Positions 1-9,230 are shown, numbered from the stretch's first letter. The stretch is DNA of 64,000 bases from Gemmatimonadota bacterium (GCA_041390125.1 JAWKQN010000007.1:268375-332374), one strand, 5' to 3'. Notes: generated by a model from the sequence alone, not told the origin. Numbers and translations are program-made.

Positions 1-682
1 CGGCGAAGTCGGTGAGGTGGAAGAGCATGACCAGCGGGGCCGCGCCCCGCCGCGCCAGACCCAGGCCCGCCCGGAACCAGGGCCGGCCCAGCACCAGCGC
101 ATAACTCGGATGCCAGGGCACGGGCAGGGGCCGGAAAGGCGGCAGCGGGAGCTCGAGCGTCTGCGCGGCCTCCGCCAGCCGGAAGGGCCGGCGCGGGGTT
201 TCGCCCCCCAGCGGGTTGGGCCCTCCCCCGAACAGGGACGAGTCCCACCCGTAGCCGGCCTCGGTCACCGCCCGCAGGGCGGCGGCGTCCAGGGCGAAGC
301 CGGGAGCCCGGAAGCCGGTGACCGGCACACCCAGCGCGTCCTCCAGGGCGCGGCGGCTGTCGGCGATCTCCCGCGCGCGCTCGCCCGCGGGCACCGACGT
401 CAGCTTGCGATGCGTCCACGTGTGCGAGGCGATCTCGTGTCCCGCGTCCACCGCGGCGCGCAGGAGCGCGCGCTTGGCCGGGTCGTCCAGGTCCTCGGCG
501 ATCGCGAACAGCGTCGCCCGCACGCCCTGCCGCGCGAAGAATGCGAGCGCCGACTCCATGCCGCTCGCGAACAGCCGGTCCGGGCCGGTGCCGTACGACC
601 AGCCGTGCGCGGCGAAGATGGGGCGGGCCCCGTCCAGGTCCACGTGCAGGACCGCCGGCGGGCGCGGATCGGAGGCGCTCAT
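1..682 (-). CDS. polysaccharide deacetylase (NodB fold), C-terminus outside window
   Basis: About 227 residues are visible and the frame stays open to the window edge, so the C-terminus is missing. The protein has the landmarks of the NodB/CE4 fold: an N-terminal strand ending HVDLDGA, a metal-binding EIASHTWTH stretch near residue 90 (His-x3-His), and a downstream FRAPGFA segment. Members of this family remove N-acetyl groups from cell-surface or secreted glycans. The ATG at 682 overlaps the stop of the upstream gene as ATGA, so translation is probably coupled. Together with the FemAB-like and flippase-like genes this looks like part of a surface polysaccharide locus. The substrate cannot be read from the sequence. 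Confidence 0.85.
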   Translation of the reverse strand, partial: MSASDPRPPAVLHVDLDGARPIFAAHGWSYGTGPDRLFASGMESALAFFARQGVRATLFAIAEDLDDPAKRALLRAAVDAGHEIASHTWTHRKLTSVPAGERAREIADSRRALEDALGVPVTGFRAPGFALDAAALRAVTEAGYGWDSSLFGGGPNPLGGETPRRPFRLAEAAQTLELPLPPFRPLPVPWHPSYALVLGRPWFRAGLGLARRGAAPLVMLFHLTDFA

Positions 683-1764
683 GCGAACCAGCGGTTGAGG
701 AGATGGCCGAGCGGCGGCGTCAGCGCGCGCGGCAGGCGGCGCCACATGCGCTTGGGCAGCGTGTCCGGGTCGTAGTAGTCCTCGAGCGCGGTCACGGTGC
801 CCTCCAGCGCCACGGTGCAGCGCAGCACCGTGTGGGTGCTCGCGCCCCAGCGCTCCTTGAAGCCCACCAGGCCCTGATCGTCCGGAGCGGAGGTGCCGTA
901 GCTGAGCCAATCGATCCCCTCGGCGACGCACCAGTCCAGCACGTGTCCGTACAGCGCAGGGAAGACGCCCAGCGACATGGCCGACGGCAGGACCGCGGCG
1001 ATCTTGTTGACGGCGCGGCTGCCCAGACGGAACAGGAGGTAGCCGCCCACGGTGCGGCCCTCGTGCTCGGCCAGGAAGAGCTGGACCTCGCGGCCCGGAA
1101 GCAGGCGTCGGTGCGCCTCGCGGTAGTAGCGCGCCGCATAGGGCGGCGTCCCGAAGGCGTGGAAGGACGTCAGGTACACCTGGTAGTAGGCGTCGAAGTC
1201 CGCGGCGGTCGTGCCCGCGCGCACCGTCACCCCGGCGCGCGCCGCCTTGCGCATCTTGCCCACCTGGTCGCGACCGACGCGCTTCCAGACGCCCTCACCG
1301 TCGGAGAGGTCGACCTCCGAGTGGAAGACGGAGCCGGCCACGTCGAAGCCCGCGCCGCGCAGCGCCGGGGCGTCCTGCAGCAGCCTGAGCTCCACATGGC
1401 GGGCCCGCTCGGCGCGGGCGGCGTCGACCAGCGCATCGAGCAGCGCCCGCTCCACGTCCGCGTCGTCGGCCAACGGGCCGCCCGAGCCCGCCTCGTAGGG
1501 CAGCGAGACCACCTTGGTGCCCAGCACGGGGAAGCGGATGCGGAAGGCCGGCAGCACGCCCACGATGCGCTCGCCCCGGCGGGCGCGCAGGAAGACGGGC
1601 GCATGCCCGAAGACGTCGGCGATCAGATCCCGCCACTGCAGCGTGTGGTAGAGGTTCGCGCTGCCGTGCGCGGAGACGTATGCCTGCCAGTCCGCCTGTG
1701 CCGGCGTGGGCGCGTCCCGGTCGAAGACGCCCGCCTCGAGCCGATCGACGGTGAGCCCGCTCAC
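679..1764 (-). CDS. FemAB-like GNAT-fold acyltransferase, exopolysaccharide-associated type
   Basis: 361 residues. Two tandem GNAT-like halves are visible: an N-terminal half with NLYHTLQWRDLI and GVLPAF, and a C-terminal half with FLAEHEGRTVGGYLLF and SYGTSAPDDQGLVGFKERWG. The pattern matches the FemAB proteins found next to exosortase or exopolysaccharide genes. These are thought to transfer an amino-acyl or acyl group to a lipid-linked sugar. The start is GTG at 1764, overlapping the upstream stop as GTGA; the end overlaps the deacetylase start as ATGA. There is no transmembrane segment, so it should act in the cytoplasm on lipid-linked intermediates. The family call is firm but the substrate is unknown. 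Confidence 0.82.
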   Translation of the reverse strand: MSGLTVDRLEAGVFDRDAPTPAQADWQAYVSAHGSANLYHTLQWRDLIADVFGHAPVFLRARRGERIVGVLPAFRIRFPVLGTKVVSLPYEAGSGGPLADDADVERALLDALVDAARAERARHVELRLLQDAPALRGAGFDVAGSVFHSEVDLSDGEGVWKRVGRDQVGKMRKAARAGVTVRAGTTAADFDAYYQVYLTSFHAFGTPPYAARYYREAHRRLLPGREVQLFLAEHEGRTVGGYLLFRLGSRAVNKIAAVLPSAMSLGVFPALYGHVLDWCVAEGIDWLSYGTSAPDDQGLVGFKERWGASTHTVLRCTVALEGTVTALEDYYDPDTLPKRMWRRLPRALTPPLGHLLNRWFA

Positions 1765-2780
1765 GTGCGCGCCTCGCGCGTGATGCCGGACAGGCCGCTC
1801 GCGTACACCGCGAAGCCGGTCAGGGCGATCGGGATCATCCCGACCCGCCAGGCCACCATGAGGAACGCCCCCCCGCTCGCGCCGACCAGGTGGAAGAGCC
1901 GCTCGAACGCCACCTCCCCCACCCCCAGCCCGCCCGGGGTGACGGGAATGGCGTTGGCGAGCATGCCCAGCAGGGCGAGCAGACCCACGGTGGCCGCCGG
2001 GACGTCGGGCACGACCACCCTGCCCAGCAGCACGAAGACCCAGACCAGCAGGAGGTGCCCCACCACACACAGCCCCATCGCGCCGAAGATCGCGGAGGGA
2101 CGCGCGCCGAAGGCCAGGATGGCGTCGCCCAGGCGGGCCAGGTGGCGGTGCAGGGGAGCGCGCGTGGTGACCCAGGCGTAGAGCCGGGTGGCGCGCAGCC
2201 GCTGCGACGTGGAGAGGAGCGCGAGCCCGGCCAGGGCCACCGTGCCGAAGGCGCTGCCGGCCACGAGGAGCTGCAGCACCGGCTGGCCCGCCACGGTGCC
2301 GGGGTCGAGGGCGGCCAGCCCCAGGATCACGAGCAGCAGCGTGAACAGCGCCGTGGCCCGGTCGGCGAGGAGCGCGGTCGCCGTCTCGATGAGCCGGCCG
2401 CGGTGCTCGCGTCCCACGTAGTAGAGCTTCATCACGTCGCCGCCCGTGCCCCCCGGGATGGCGTAGTTGAACAGCGAGGCCACCGCCACGACGCCACAGG
2501 TCGGGAGGAGGCGGAGGCGGATGCCCAGCGCGTCCACAAGCACGACCAGCCGCGCCGCCTCCAGCACGTTGCCGAGGAAGGGCAGCGTGAACAGCACCAC
2601 GAGCACGAACGGGGCGCCCAGGAGACGGCCCAGGGCGTCTCCGGCGGCGGCGCCGCTCCGGGACAGCACGAACGCCACCAGCGCGCCGCCCAGCACCACG
2701 CGGAGCGCCGCGACCCAGGGGCGGGTGCGGGGGCGGGGGACGGCCGCCTCGGGGGCGGGCAGGGGATGCGGAGCGTTCAA
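1761..2780 (-). CDS. lysylphosphatidylglycerol synthase transmembrane-domain (UPF0104) protein
   Basis: About 339 residues, nearly all hydrophobic helices. Characteristic pieces are LFNYAIPGGTGGDVMKLYYVGREH and the late-helix NAIPVTPGGLGVGEVAFERLF, both hallmarks of the flippase-like membrane domain shared with AglD and the N-terminal part of MprF. There is no soluble aminoacyl transferase domain, so it is not a full MprF. The frame runs open upstream to 3053, but that extension is Arg/Pro-rich and lacks family similarity. I therefore place the start at TTG 2780, without a convincing ribosome-binding site, so the start is uncertain. It is the first gene of the coupled three-gene operon and may flip or anchor the glycan lipid handled by its neighbours. 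Confidence 0.78.
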   Translation of the reverse strand: MNAPHPLPAPEAAVPRPRTRPWVAALRVVLGGALVAFVLSRSGAAAGDALGRLLGAPFVLVVLFTLPFLGNVLEAARLVVLVDALGIRLRLLPTCGVVAVASLFNYAIPGGTGGDVMKLYYVGREHRGRLIETATALLADRATALFTLLLVILGLAALDPGTVAGQPVLQLLVAGSAFGTVALAGLALLSTSQRLRATRLYAWVTTRAPLHRHLARLGDAILAFGARPSAIFGAMGLCVVGHLLLVWVFVLLGRVVVPDVPAATVGLLALLGMLANAIPVTPGGLGVGEVAFERLFHLVGASGGAFLMVAWRVGMIPIALTGFAVYASGLSGITREART

Positions 2781-3128
2781 GCCGGTGCCGACGCGCGCCG
2801 TCGTGCCCGGTGCGCGGCGCGCGCATCGGCGCGGCGCGGCCCGATCCTGCCTGTTCGATCCATCCCCGACCTCCGAACCGTCGTCTGCATCCGAATGGCG
2901 AAAGCTAGGACGCGCGCGGGACGTCCAGCCACCGCGGTGTCGCGCGGGACGCCACACCTGTCGGAGGGGCTCGCCAGGGTGGGAGCCCCCGGGTGTGGGG
3001 CCGGGCGCGTCCGGGACGCATCCCGCCCGTCGGGCGGCACGTCCGCGGCGCATGCCGAGGCAAGGGCGGTGCCGGTGTGGCGACGGGGGCCGGCAAGGAC
3101 ACCGGCGGACGACCGGTGGCCGGGGAGA
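2781..3128. other. 348-bp intergenic region, no gene seen
   Basis: Both neighbouring genes lie on the minus strand. The minus strand carries TAGCTTTCG at 2908-2900, similar to -10-like motifs elsewhere in this window, so it may hold the promoter of the operon that starts at 2780. A hairpin (GGGGCTC 2964-2970 pairing with GAGCCCC 2981-2987, 10-nt loop) could end the transcript of the radical SAM gene, but no T-run follows. I see no coding signal. Confidence 0.4.
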
Positions 3129-4181
3129 TCAGGCGAAGAGCGTCAGCTGCTCGCCGGCGGGGCGTTGGAAGGCGTCGGTCCGCAGCGCGGGCGGGGGCGT
3201 CTCCAACCCGGCCTTGCGACGGGAGACGCGGAACAGCCGCTCGATGTGCTCGGCCACCGGCCCTTCACCCCGGCCGCGGGTCCCGAAGTCCGCGTCGTAG
3301 AGGCGGCCGCCCCGCGTGGAGCGGATCCGGTTCAGCACCTTGGCGGCGCGGTCGGGGAACGTCCGCTCCAGCCATTCCCGGAACAGGTCCTTCACCCCCC
3401 AGGGCAGCCGGAGGAGCACCCAGCTGGCGTGTCGGGCCCCGGCCTGGGCGGCCGCCTCCAGGATCGACGGGATCTCGTGCTCGGTCAGGCCCGGGATGAC
3501 CGGCGCGACCATCACCCCGGCCGGCACGCCCGCCTCGGACAGGAGCCGGATCGCGTCCAGACGGCGCTCCGGGGTGCTGGTGCGCGGCTCCATGACCCGC
3601 TGGAGCCCGCGGTCCAGCGTGGTGATGGACACGAACACCGTGCAGGCGCCGTGGGAGGCGAGCTCGGCGAGCAGGTCCACGTCGCGCGTGACCAGGTGGT
3701 TCTTGGTGACGATCACGACCGGATTGCGGAATTCGGCGAGCACCTCGAGACAGGCCCGGGTGACCCCCCAGCGCCGCTCGCCCGGCTGGTAGGGGTCCGT
3801 GACGCCGCTCAGGGCCAGCGGCCGGGGCACCCAGCGCGGCGAGGAGAGCTCCTCCCGCAGCCGCAGCGCCGCCCCCTCCTTGACCAGGATCCGGGTCTCG
3901 AAGTCGAGCCCGGCGGAGAAGCCCAGGTACTCGTGGGTGGGCCGGGCATAGCAGTAGGCGCAGCCGTGCTCACAGCCGCGGTAGGGGTTCAGGCTGGCAT
4001 CGAAGCCCAGATCCGGGCTCTGGTTGCGCGCGATGAGCGTGCGGGACCGGTCGGGGAGCCAGACCGTGGACGTGGACGGCTGGTCGTGCTCCGCCCCCTC
4101 GTCGAGCACCGTCTCGTGGCGCTCGAAGCGGTTGCGCGGGTTGGCGGCGCTGCCGCGTCCGTGGTTGCGGGGGCGGTCCAT
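3129..4181 (-). CDS. radical SAM protein, PA0069 / SplB-like family
   Basis: 350 residues. The iron-sulfur motif is GCEHGCAYCYA (Cys-x3-Cys-x2-Cys) near residue 70, preceded by FDASLNPYRGC. Downstream are the family segments SGVTDPYQPGER, VTKNHLVTRD and SITTLDRGLQRVMEPR. This is the widespread PA0069/Rv2578c radical SAM family, related to spore photoproduct lyase but with no settled function. The ATG at 4181 was chosen because the protein begins there with the usual basic leader (MDRPRNHGRGSAANPRNRFE), a conserved feature of this family. The open frame continues further upstream, but that part is probably not translated. It lies last in a run of minus-strand genes, 124 bp after the small membrane protein. 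Confidence 0.88.
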   Translation of the reverse strand: MDRPRNHGRGSAANPRNRFERHETVLDEGAEHDQPSTSTVWLPDRSRTLIARNQSPDLGFDASLNPYRGCEHGCAYCYARPTHEYLGFSAGLDFETRILVKEGAALRLREELSSPRWVPRPLALSGVTDPYQPGERRWGVTRACLEVLAEFRNPVVIVTKNHLVTRDVDLLAELASHGACTVFVSITTLDRGLQRVMEPRTSTPERRLDAIRLLSEAGVPAGVMVAPVIPGLTEHEIPSILEAAAQAGARHASWVLLRLPWGVKDLFREWLERTFPDRAAKVLNRIRSTRGGRLYDADFGTRGRGEGPVAEHIERLFRVSRRKAGLETPPPALRTDAFQRPAGEQLTLFA

Positions 4182-4305
4182 GAGGCGGGTGTACCCGCCC
4201 AGCGCGGCGATGTTTCGGTTTTTGTTCGGGCTCCTGCGCACCCGGCGGTCCGGCGCGGCGCCTCCGCGTCCACCCCTGCCCGGGCGGCTCGTTCGGGGGA
4301 TCCGC

Positions 4306-4773
4306 TCAGCGCGTCGTCGCGCCCCCGTTGCCCAGGGCCGCCCGTGCGCGGTCGTGGAGCGCGGGGTCCTCCACGTGGAGGGACACCGTGGTGCTCTCCC
4401 GCGGGCCGGTCTCCCCGTCGTCCCCCCAGAAGCCCAGGCCCAGGATGTACCCGAACAGCGTGCCCACCCCGGCCCCGCCCACACCGCCCTTGAGCGCGGC
4501 CAGGACGGGGGTGGGGCCGGCCAGGAAGGCGAGCAGCGGGTCGTCCAGCCCGCCCACGGTGACGACCAGGCCCGCCGCGATGCCCAGCGCGGTCCCCACC
4601 AGCCCGGAGATCAAGGCGGCCCGATGGGCTCCGGTCACCTTCACCAGGGGGGTGGGGGTACCGTCGCGGCTCTCCACCCGGATCGCGGCACGGGGCACGC
4701 CGGCCGCCACCAGGCGGTCCACCGCCCGCTGCGCGTCCGCTTCCGTCCTGAATCCTGCCAGCGGCTCCGTCAC
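4306..4773 (-). CDS. small membrane protein with YflT-like stress domain and glycine-rich helices
   Basis: 155 residues from GTG at 4773. The N-terminal 45 residues (AGFRTEADAQRAVDRLVAAG) resemble the ferredoxin-like domain of YflT / general stress protein 17M proteins. A middle part with two or three glycine-zipper hydrophobic segments follows (ALISGLVGTALGIAAGLVV; GGVGGAGVGTLFGYILGLGF), then an acidic soluble end (TTVSLHVEDPALHDRARAAL). Such proteins are usually linked to envelope or redox stress, but none of this class has a firm function. It starts 22 bp after the DUF4440 gene and is probably cotranscribed with it and the M28 peptidase. Confidence 0.65.
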   Translation of the reverse strand: MTEPLAGFRTEADAQRAVDRLVAAGVPRAAIRVESRDGTPTPLVKVTGAHRAALISGLVGTALGIAAGLVVTVGGLDDPLLAFLAGPTPVLAALKGGVGGAGVGTLFGYILGLGFWGDDGETGPRESTTVSLHVEDPALHDRARAALGNGGATTR

Positions 4774-4795
4774 GCCCTCTCCTCGGGTCCCTGGT

Positions 4796-5335
4796 CTACC
4801 GGTCCAGCGAAGGCGGCAACGCCTGGGGCGGCCCCTCCAGGCTGAAGAACTGGCTGCGGATGCTCCACGTGCGTTGTCGGTTGAGCAGGATCGTCAGGTA
4901 CCGGCCGGAGATCCGCTCCATGGTGCCGTCCGGCCGCCGACGATCCAGCTGGAAGGGGCCGTACAGGTAGGCCATCCGCCCGCTCGCGTCGAAGTCGGTC
5001 AGGGAGGTCTGGATCTCCCCCAGGCGGGGCAGCTCGGCGACGAAGAAGGCCCGGATGGCCGCTTCGCCGTCGATGGTCGGGGCGTCCGAGAAGACGATCT
5101 GCGCGTCCTCGAGGTACAGCTCGCTCAAGGCCCGCAGGTCGTCCTCCCGCCAGGCGCGCCGCCACTCCGTGGTCAGCTCCTCCGCCCGCTCCAGCACCTC
5201 CGCGTAGTACTCCGCCAGGAATCCGCCCGCACCGCGCCCGTCGCCGCCCGGCGCACCGGGATGCCGGCTCTGCGCCACCAGCGGCCGGGTGATCAGGCTG
5301 GTCGCCAGCACGAACGCGGTGAACACGGACCTCAC
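4796..5335 (-). CDS. secreted DUF4440 / SnoaL-like (NTF2 fold) protein
   Basis: 179 residues. The GTG start at 5335 overlaps the stop of the upstream M28 gene as GTGA and gives a good signal peptide (VFTAFVLATSLITRPLVAQ). The mature part has the NTF2-like pattern: a helix with EWRRAWREDDLRALSELY, then FSDAPTIDGEAAIRAFF, then strands ending ISGRYLTILLNRQRTWSIRSQFF. Proteins of this kind have a cone-shaped pocket and often act as small binding or accessory proteins. No catalytic residues can be named. Coupling to the peptidase suggests they are made together and exported to the same compartment. Confidence 0.75.
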   Translation of the reverse strand: MRSVFTAFVLATSLITRPLVAQSRHPGAPGGDGRGAGGFLAEYYAEVLERAEELTTEWRRAWREDDLRALSELYLEDAQIVFSDAPTIDGEAAIRAFFVAELPRLGEIQTSLTDFDASGRMAYLYGPFQLDRRRPDGTMERISGRYLTILLNRQRTWSIRSQFFSLEGPPQALPPSLDR

Positions 5336-6993
5336 CGGGCTGTGTCCGCCCCAGCCCGGTCCGCGTCGCGGATGGCCTTGAACTCGCTGCCCTCCTTCCA
5401 GCGGGGCCAGTTGCCCTGGTGGGCGATCTCGTGCCCCACCCAGAACAGCAGCTGCACGTCCTCGACGGCGCCGCTCAGGTCCCAGCCCGGATCGAACTCG
5501 TCCGAGGGTTTGTGGTAGCGGTTCGCGGTGTAGTCGGCCCGGCGGGCCAGGGTCCACTCCGTTCCGTGCTCCACGCTCTCGACGCCCGCGTCCGTGTACA
5601 GCGCCGGGATCCCGACCTTCGCGAAGTTGAAGTGGTCGGAGCGGTAGTAGAAGCCTTTCTCCGGCTCCGGATCGGGCCGCACGGTGCGGCCCTGCAGGTC
5701 GGCGCCGAAGGCGAGCGCGTCGTCGAGCGTGGAGGCACCGTAGCCCACCACGGTGATGTCGCGCGTGGGCCCGTCCACGTTCAGGCCGTCGATGTTGATC
5801 ACGGCCGCCGTCTGTGCCGTGGGGAAGACGGGATGCTCGGCGTAGTAGCGGGAGCCCAGCAGGCCTTGCTCCTCGGCGGTCACGGCCAGGAAGACGATGG
5901 AGCGATCCGGCGGGGGTTGCTGCTGCAGGAACGCCTTGGCGATCTCCAGCAGGGCCGCGACGCCCGTCGCGTTGTCCACCGCACCGTTGTAGATCGCGTC
6001 GGGCAGGCTGTCCGGGCCGGTGCCCAGATGATCCCAGTGCGCGGTGTAGAGCACGTACTCCTGCGGCACCACGGCGCCCGGCACCACGGCGATCACGTTC
6101 GACGACTCCGAGCGCTCCACGCGGTTCTCGAGCGTGAGGTCGGCCTGGAGCGCCAGCGGAACGGCGCGGAATCCCGGACGGGCGGCGGCCGCGTGCAGTG
6201 AATCGAAATCGTGGCCCGATTGTTCGAAGAGCCTACGCGCCACGTCCTCCCGCACCCAGCCTTCCACTTCCACCCGGCGCGCGTTGCCTCCATCCGTGGG
6301 CAGATCGAACTGTGGACCGGTGAATCCCGTCTGCACGACCTCCCACGGATATCCGGCGGGGCCGGTCTCGTGCACGATGAGGGCGCCGCGCGCGCCCTGG
6401 CGGGCCGCCTCCTCGTACTTGTAGGTCCAGCGGCCATAGTAGGTCATGGCCCGACCCCGGAACGTGGTGCTGTCCTCCGTGGCGTACCCCGGGTCGTTGA
6501 CGAGCATCACGACCGTCTTCCCCGCGACGTCGAGGCCTTCGTAGTCGTTCCAGCCGTATTCGGGGGCCACGATCCCGTAGCCCACGAACACCAGCTCGGA
6601 GTCCTCGAGCCGGGCCCGTTCGACGGTCCGCTTGGTGGAGGCCACGAACTCCGATCCCCAGGCCAGACGGCGGAGCGGACCGGATCCGGAGACCTGCAGG
6701 GTGGGCGAGCCCAACGCGGTGATCTGCACGAGCGGCACCGCCTGCGTATAGCTGTCCCCGTGTCCGGGCTGCAGCCCCAGCTCGCGGAAACGGTCCACCA
6801 GCCATCCGACCGTCCGGGCCTCGCCGGGCGTCGCGGGGGCGCGACCCTCGAACTCGTCCGAGGAGAGCGTCTGGATGGACCCGGCCAGCCCCTCGGCCGT
6901 GATGGCGGTCCGGCCGGCGACGAAGTCGTCGCAGGCCGCGGTCGCCAGCAACGCGAGCAGCGCCGGCAGGGCGCGCGGGGGGAGGGCCTTCAT
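5332..6993 (-). CDS. M28 family zinc peptidase with PA insert, exported lipoprotein
   Basis: 553 residues beginning with a signal sequence ending LLATAACDD, consistent with a lipoprotein. A protease-associated (PA) domain lies roughly at residues 130-270. The peptidase core carries HWDHLG, GAVDNATG, AEEQGLLGS, INIDGLN and YRSDHF, which supply the expected zinc ligands His, Asp, Glu, Asp and His, all present. This is an aminopeptidase-type M28 enzyme acting outside the cytoplasm on peptides. The ATG at 6993 follows a minus-strand TAGATCGC element at 7079-7072. It heads a probable operon with the DUF4440 protein and the small membrane protein. Confidence 0.9.
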   Translation of the reverse strand: MKALPPRALPALLALLATAACDDFVAGRTAITAEGLAGSIQTLSSDEFEGRAPATPGEARTVGWLVDRFRELGLQPGHGDSYTQAVPLVQITALGSPTLQVSGSGPLRRLAWGSEFVASTKRTVERARLEDSELVFVGYGIVAPEYGWNDYEGLDVAGKTVVMLVNDPGYATEDSTTFRGRAMTYYGRWTYKYEEAARQGARGALIVHETGPAGYPWEVVQTGFTGPQFDLPTDGGNARRVEVEGWVREDVARRLFEQSGHDFDSLHAAAARPGFRAVPLALQADLTLENRVERSESSNVIAVVPGAVVPQEYVLYTAHWDHLGTGPDSLPDAIYNGAVDNATGVAALLEIAKAFLQQQPPPDRSIVFLAVTAEEQGLLGSRYYAEHPVFPTAQTAAVINIDGLNVDGPTRDITVVGYGASTLDDALAFGADLQGRTVRPDPEPEKGFYYRSDHFNFAKVGIPALYTDAGVESVEHGTEWTLARRADYTANRYHKPSDEFDPGWDLSGAVEDVQLLFWVGHEIAHQGNWPRWKEGSEFKAIRDADRAGADTAR

Positions 6994-7071
6994 GGTTGCT
7001 TCATCCTGGTCCTTCGGATGCCGGGGGGCGCGCCCGCGGTGGAGGCGGAGCCGCCCTCGTCAGGGGGTGTG

Positions 7072-7079
7072 GCGATCTA
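7072..7079 (-). promoter_or_regulatory. putative -10-like element upstream of the M28 gene
   Basis: The minus strand reads CCTAGATCGCC here, close to the TAGATTCC and TAGGTTC elements found upstream of several other genes in this window. It lies about 80 bases before the ATG at 6993. No clear -35 hexamer was seen. Confidence 0.3.
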
Positions 7080-7142
7080 GGGTAACCGTCCAGGGGTGGC
7101 AACTTCGGACGCCACTCGCCCTTGAATACGTCCGGGGCCCGC

Positions 7143-8468
7143 TCATGTGCCCGGTGGCGCGTTCCGGATCAGGGCTCCTCGCGTGGAGGCGAGGAGCAGA
7201 GCGCCGCGCACCGCGGCGAAGGCCGCGAAGGCCCACCCGGCCACGACCGGGTCGCCGCCGGGCAGCGCGACCGCCAGCACCCCCACCTGGACCCCGAGCG
7301 GGAGCGCGAAGCTCCAGAACACGGGACGCAGCTGGCGTCGGGCCAACAGGAGGGCGTGCCCGAACTGGGTGGCCGCCGCAAAGGCCACGCCGGCGGCCAT
7401 CCAGCGCAGCACGGGGACCGCGTCCAGGAAGGCCGGCCCGGCCGTCCAGCGCACCAGCGGACCGGCGACCAGGGCGACGCCCACTCCCACCCCCACGGCG
7501 GCGAGGGCGCCCCCGACCAGCAGCCGCCGGTAGAGGCGGGCGAGCGCGGGGCCGTCCCCCTGGGCATGCAGCCGCACCAGCTCCGGGTAGGAGGCCTGGA
7601 AGAGCGGGTTCAGGGGAAACGACACGGCCTGCGAGAGGTTCTTGGCGATCCGGAAGACGCCCGCCGCGGCCGGCCCGAGGAACGAGCCCACCAGCAGCGT
7701 GTCGATGCTCTGGTGCACCCCCTTCAACACGGCGAAGAGGTTCGACGAGGCCCAGAAGCCCGCCACCTCGCGCAGCTGATCGCGCGCGTCCGCGAGCGGG
7801 GCCCGGAGCCAGCCGCGGAAGCCCAGCTCGGCCGCCGCCTTCTCCAGCAGCCAGAGGGCCCCCACCGTCCGCAGGCCGGCGGCGGCCACGAAGGCCCACA
7901 TGAGCGCCGTGAGGCTGCCCCCGGACACCACCGTGCCCACCGTCAGGGCGAGCTCCGCGAGGGCGGCCAGGACCTGGAAGCCCGACATCCACGTGTAGCG
8001 ATCCGCGATGCGCAGAAGACCGAGCGCCATCCCGAACGGGGCCAGGCCCAGCACGGTGAGGGCATAGATCCGGACCAGGCCGGCGGCGGCGGGATCCTGC
8101 ACGAACAGGCGCGCCGCCAAGGGCGCCGCCGCCACGAGCGCGGCGCAGGTCAGCAGGGCCGAGACCAGGTCCACCGCCAGCAGCCCCTTGAGGACGGCGC
8201 GGCCGCGGCCGGAATCGCCCCGCTCCGCGTAGTCCGTGAGGTACTTCACGGCGGTCTCCCACGAGCGCGCGTCGAAGAACCGGCTGAGCAGCGCGGCGAA
8301 CGCCAGCACGAGTCCCACGATGCCGTATCCGGACGGGCCGAGCAGGCGCGCGAGCAGCACGCCCTGGATCAGGGCCAGCCCCGTGGCCAGGGTCTGCCCT
8401 CCGAGCAGCCATCCCGAGCCCAGCAGCACGCGCCGGCCGGCGCCTCCGCGGGCCGCGCCGCCGCTCAT
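7143..8468 (-). CDS. polysaccharide flippase (MOP/Wzx-like, oligosaccharide export)
   Basis: 441 residues with about 12-14 predicted hydrophobic helices. It starts GSGWLLGGQTLATGLALIQGVLLARLLGPSGYG, the classic N-terminus of Wzx/MATE-like polysaccharide exporters, followed by RFFDARSWETAVKYL and later FRIAKNLSQAVSFPLNPLF. It should move lipid-linked oligosaccharides across the inner membrane. The ATG at 8468 overlaps the stop of the DNA glycosylase gene as ATGA. It is separated from the deacetylase/FemAB operon by about 4.4 kb, but could serve the same glycan. The substrate is unknown. Confidence 0.85.
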   Translation of the reverse strand: MSGGAARGGAGRRVLLGSGWLLGGQTLATGLALIQGVLLARLLGPSGYGIVGLVLAFAALLSRFFDARSWETAVKYLTDYAERGDSGRGRAVLKGLLAVDLVSALLTCAALVAAAPLAARLFVQDPAAAGLVRIYALTVLGLAPFGMALGLLRIADRYTWMSGFQVLAALAELALTVGTVVSGGSLTALMWAFVAAAGLRTVGALWLLEKAAAELGFRGWLRAPLADARDQLREVAGFWASSNLFAVLKGVHQSIDTLLVGSFLGPAAAGVFRIAKNLSQAVSFPLNPLFQASYPELVRLHAQGDGPALARLYRRLLVGGALAAVGVGVGVALVAGPLVRWTAGPAFLDAVPVLRWMAAGVAFAAATQFGHALLLARRQLRPVFWSFALPLGVQVGVLAVALPGGDPVVAGWAFAAFAAVRGALLLASTRGALIRNAPPGT

Positions 8469-9100
8469 CGCTCGTCGCAGAGTCGCCAGAGCACCCAGCT
8501 GGCCACCGTGCGGAGCGGCCGCCAGGGCTCGGCGCGCTCCAGCACCTCGGAGGGCGTGGGCCGCTCCGTCCGCTCTTCCAGGCGACGCAGGCCCTCGCGG
8601 ATGCCGAGGTCCGTGCCGGGCATCACGTCCAGCCGGCCCAGCTTGAACATCAGGTACATCTGGGCGCTCCACTCCCCGATGCCCCACACCGTGGTCAGCC
8701 GCGCCACGACCTCGTCGTCGGGCAGGCGGGACAGGCCGGCCAACCGGAGCGTACCCGCCTCGACCTGCGCGGCCAGCTCGGTGATGGACCGGCGCTTGGC
8801 GGCGGAGAGTCCGGCGGCGCGCAGCGCCTCCTCGGGCAGCGCCAGGATCTCGCGGGGCGAGGGGAAGCCCGGGCCCGGCGTGAGGCGGCAGACGCGCCCG
8901 TAGATGGTCCGGGCGGCCGCTCCCGCGAGCTGTTGATAGACGATGGCGCGTGCGAGGTACGCGAAGGTCGACATCCGCCGGGTGGCGGGGACGACGCCCG
9001 GGTAGCGGGGCACGCGCGCCAGGGCCGCACCCAGCCGCGGATCCCGCGCCTTCAAGGCGCGGATCTCGGCCGGGGACGGGGCTCGGATGGCGCTGCTCAC
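8465..9100 (-). CDS. DNA-3-methyladenine glycosylase II family (AlkA-like, HhH-GPD)
   Basis: 211 residues, the usual size of short AlkA-like enzymes lacking the N-terminal domain. The helix-hairpin-helix is LTTVWGIGEWSAQMYL (about residues 133-150). The catalytic aspartate lies just after it in MPGTDLGIREGL. The N-terminal SAFAYLARAIVYQQLAG-like helix (here STFAYLARAIVYQQLAGAAA) is typical. It removes alkylated bases from DNA in base-excision repair. Coupling to a flippase gene is probably fortuitous. Confidence 0.9.
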   Translation of the reverse strand: MSSAIRAPSPAEIRALKARDPRLGAALARVPRYPGVVPATRRMSTFAYLARAIVYQQLAGAAARTIYGRVCRLTPGPGFPSPREILALPEEALRAAGLSAAKRRSITELAAQVEAGTLRLAGLSRLPDDEVVARLTTVWGIGEWSAQMYLMFKLGRLDVMPGTDLGIREGLRRLEERTERPTPSEVLERAEPWRPLRTVASWVLWRLCDER

Positions 9101-9230
9101 GTCGGCTCCGTGCGGGGGCTCGCTTGCCGGGACGCCCCGGTTCCGGCCAAACTACCCTCTCCCCCGTCGGTCGGGGCAGGGGTCCCTCCGCCTCGTATCT
9201 CGTCTCTCGTCCCGCGACCAGGAGCCGTCC

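Noticed and set aside
2781..3053. N-terminal extension of the flippase-like membrane protein up to 3053
   Set aside because: Arg/Pro-rich without helices or family similarity, and it contains a promoter-like element; a start near 2780 is more reasonable.
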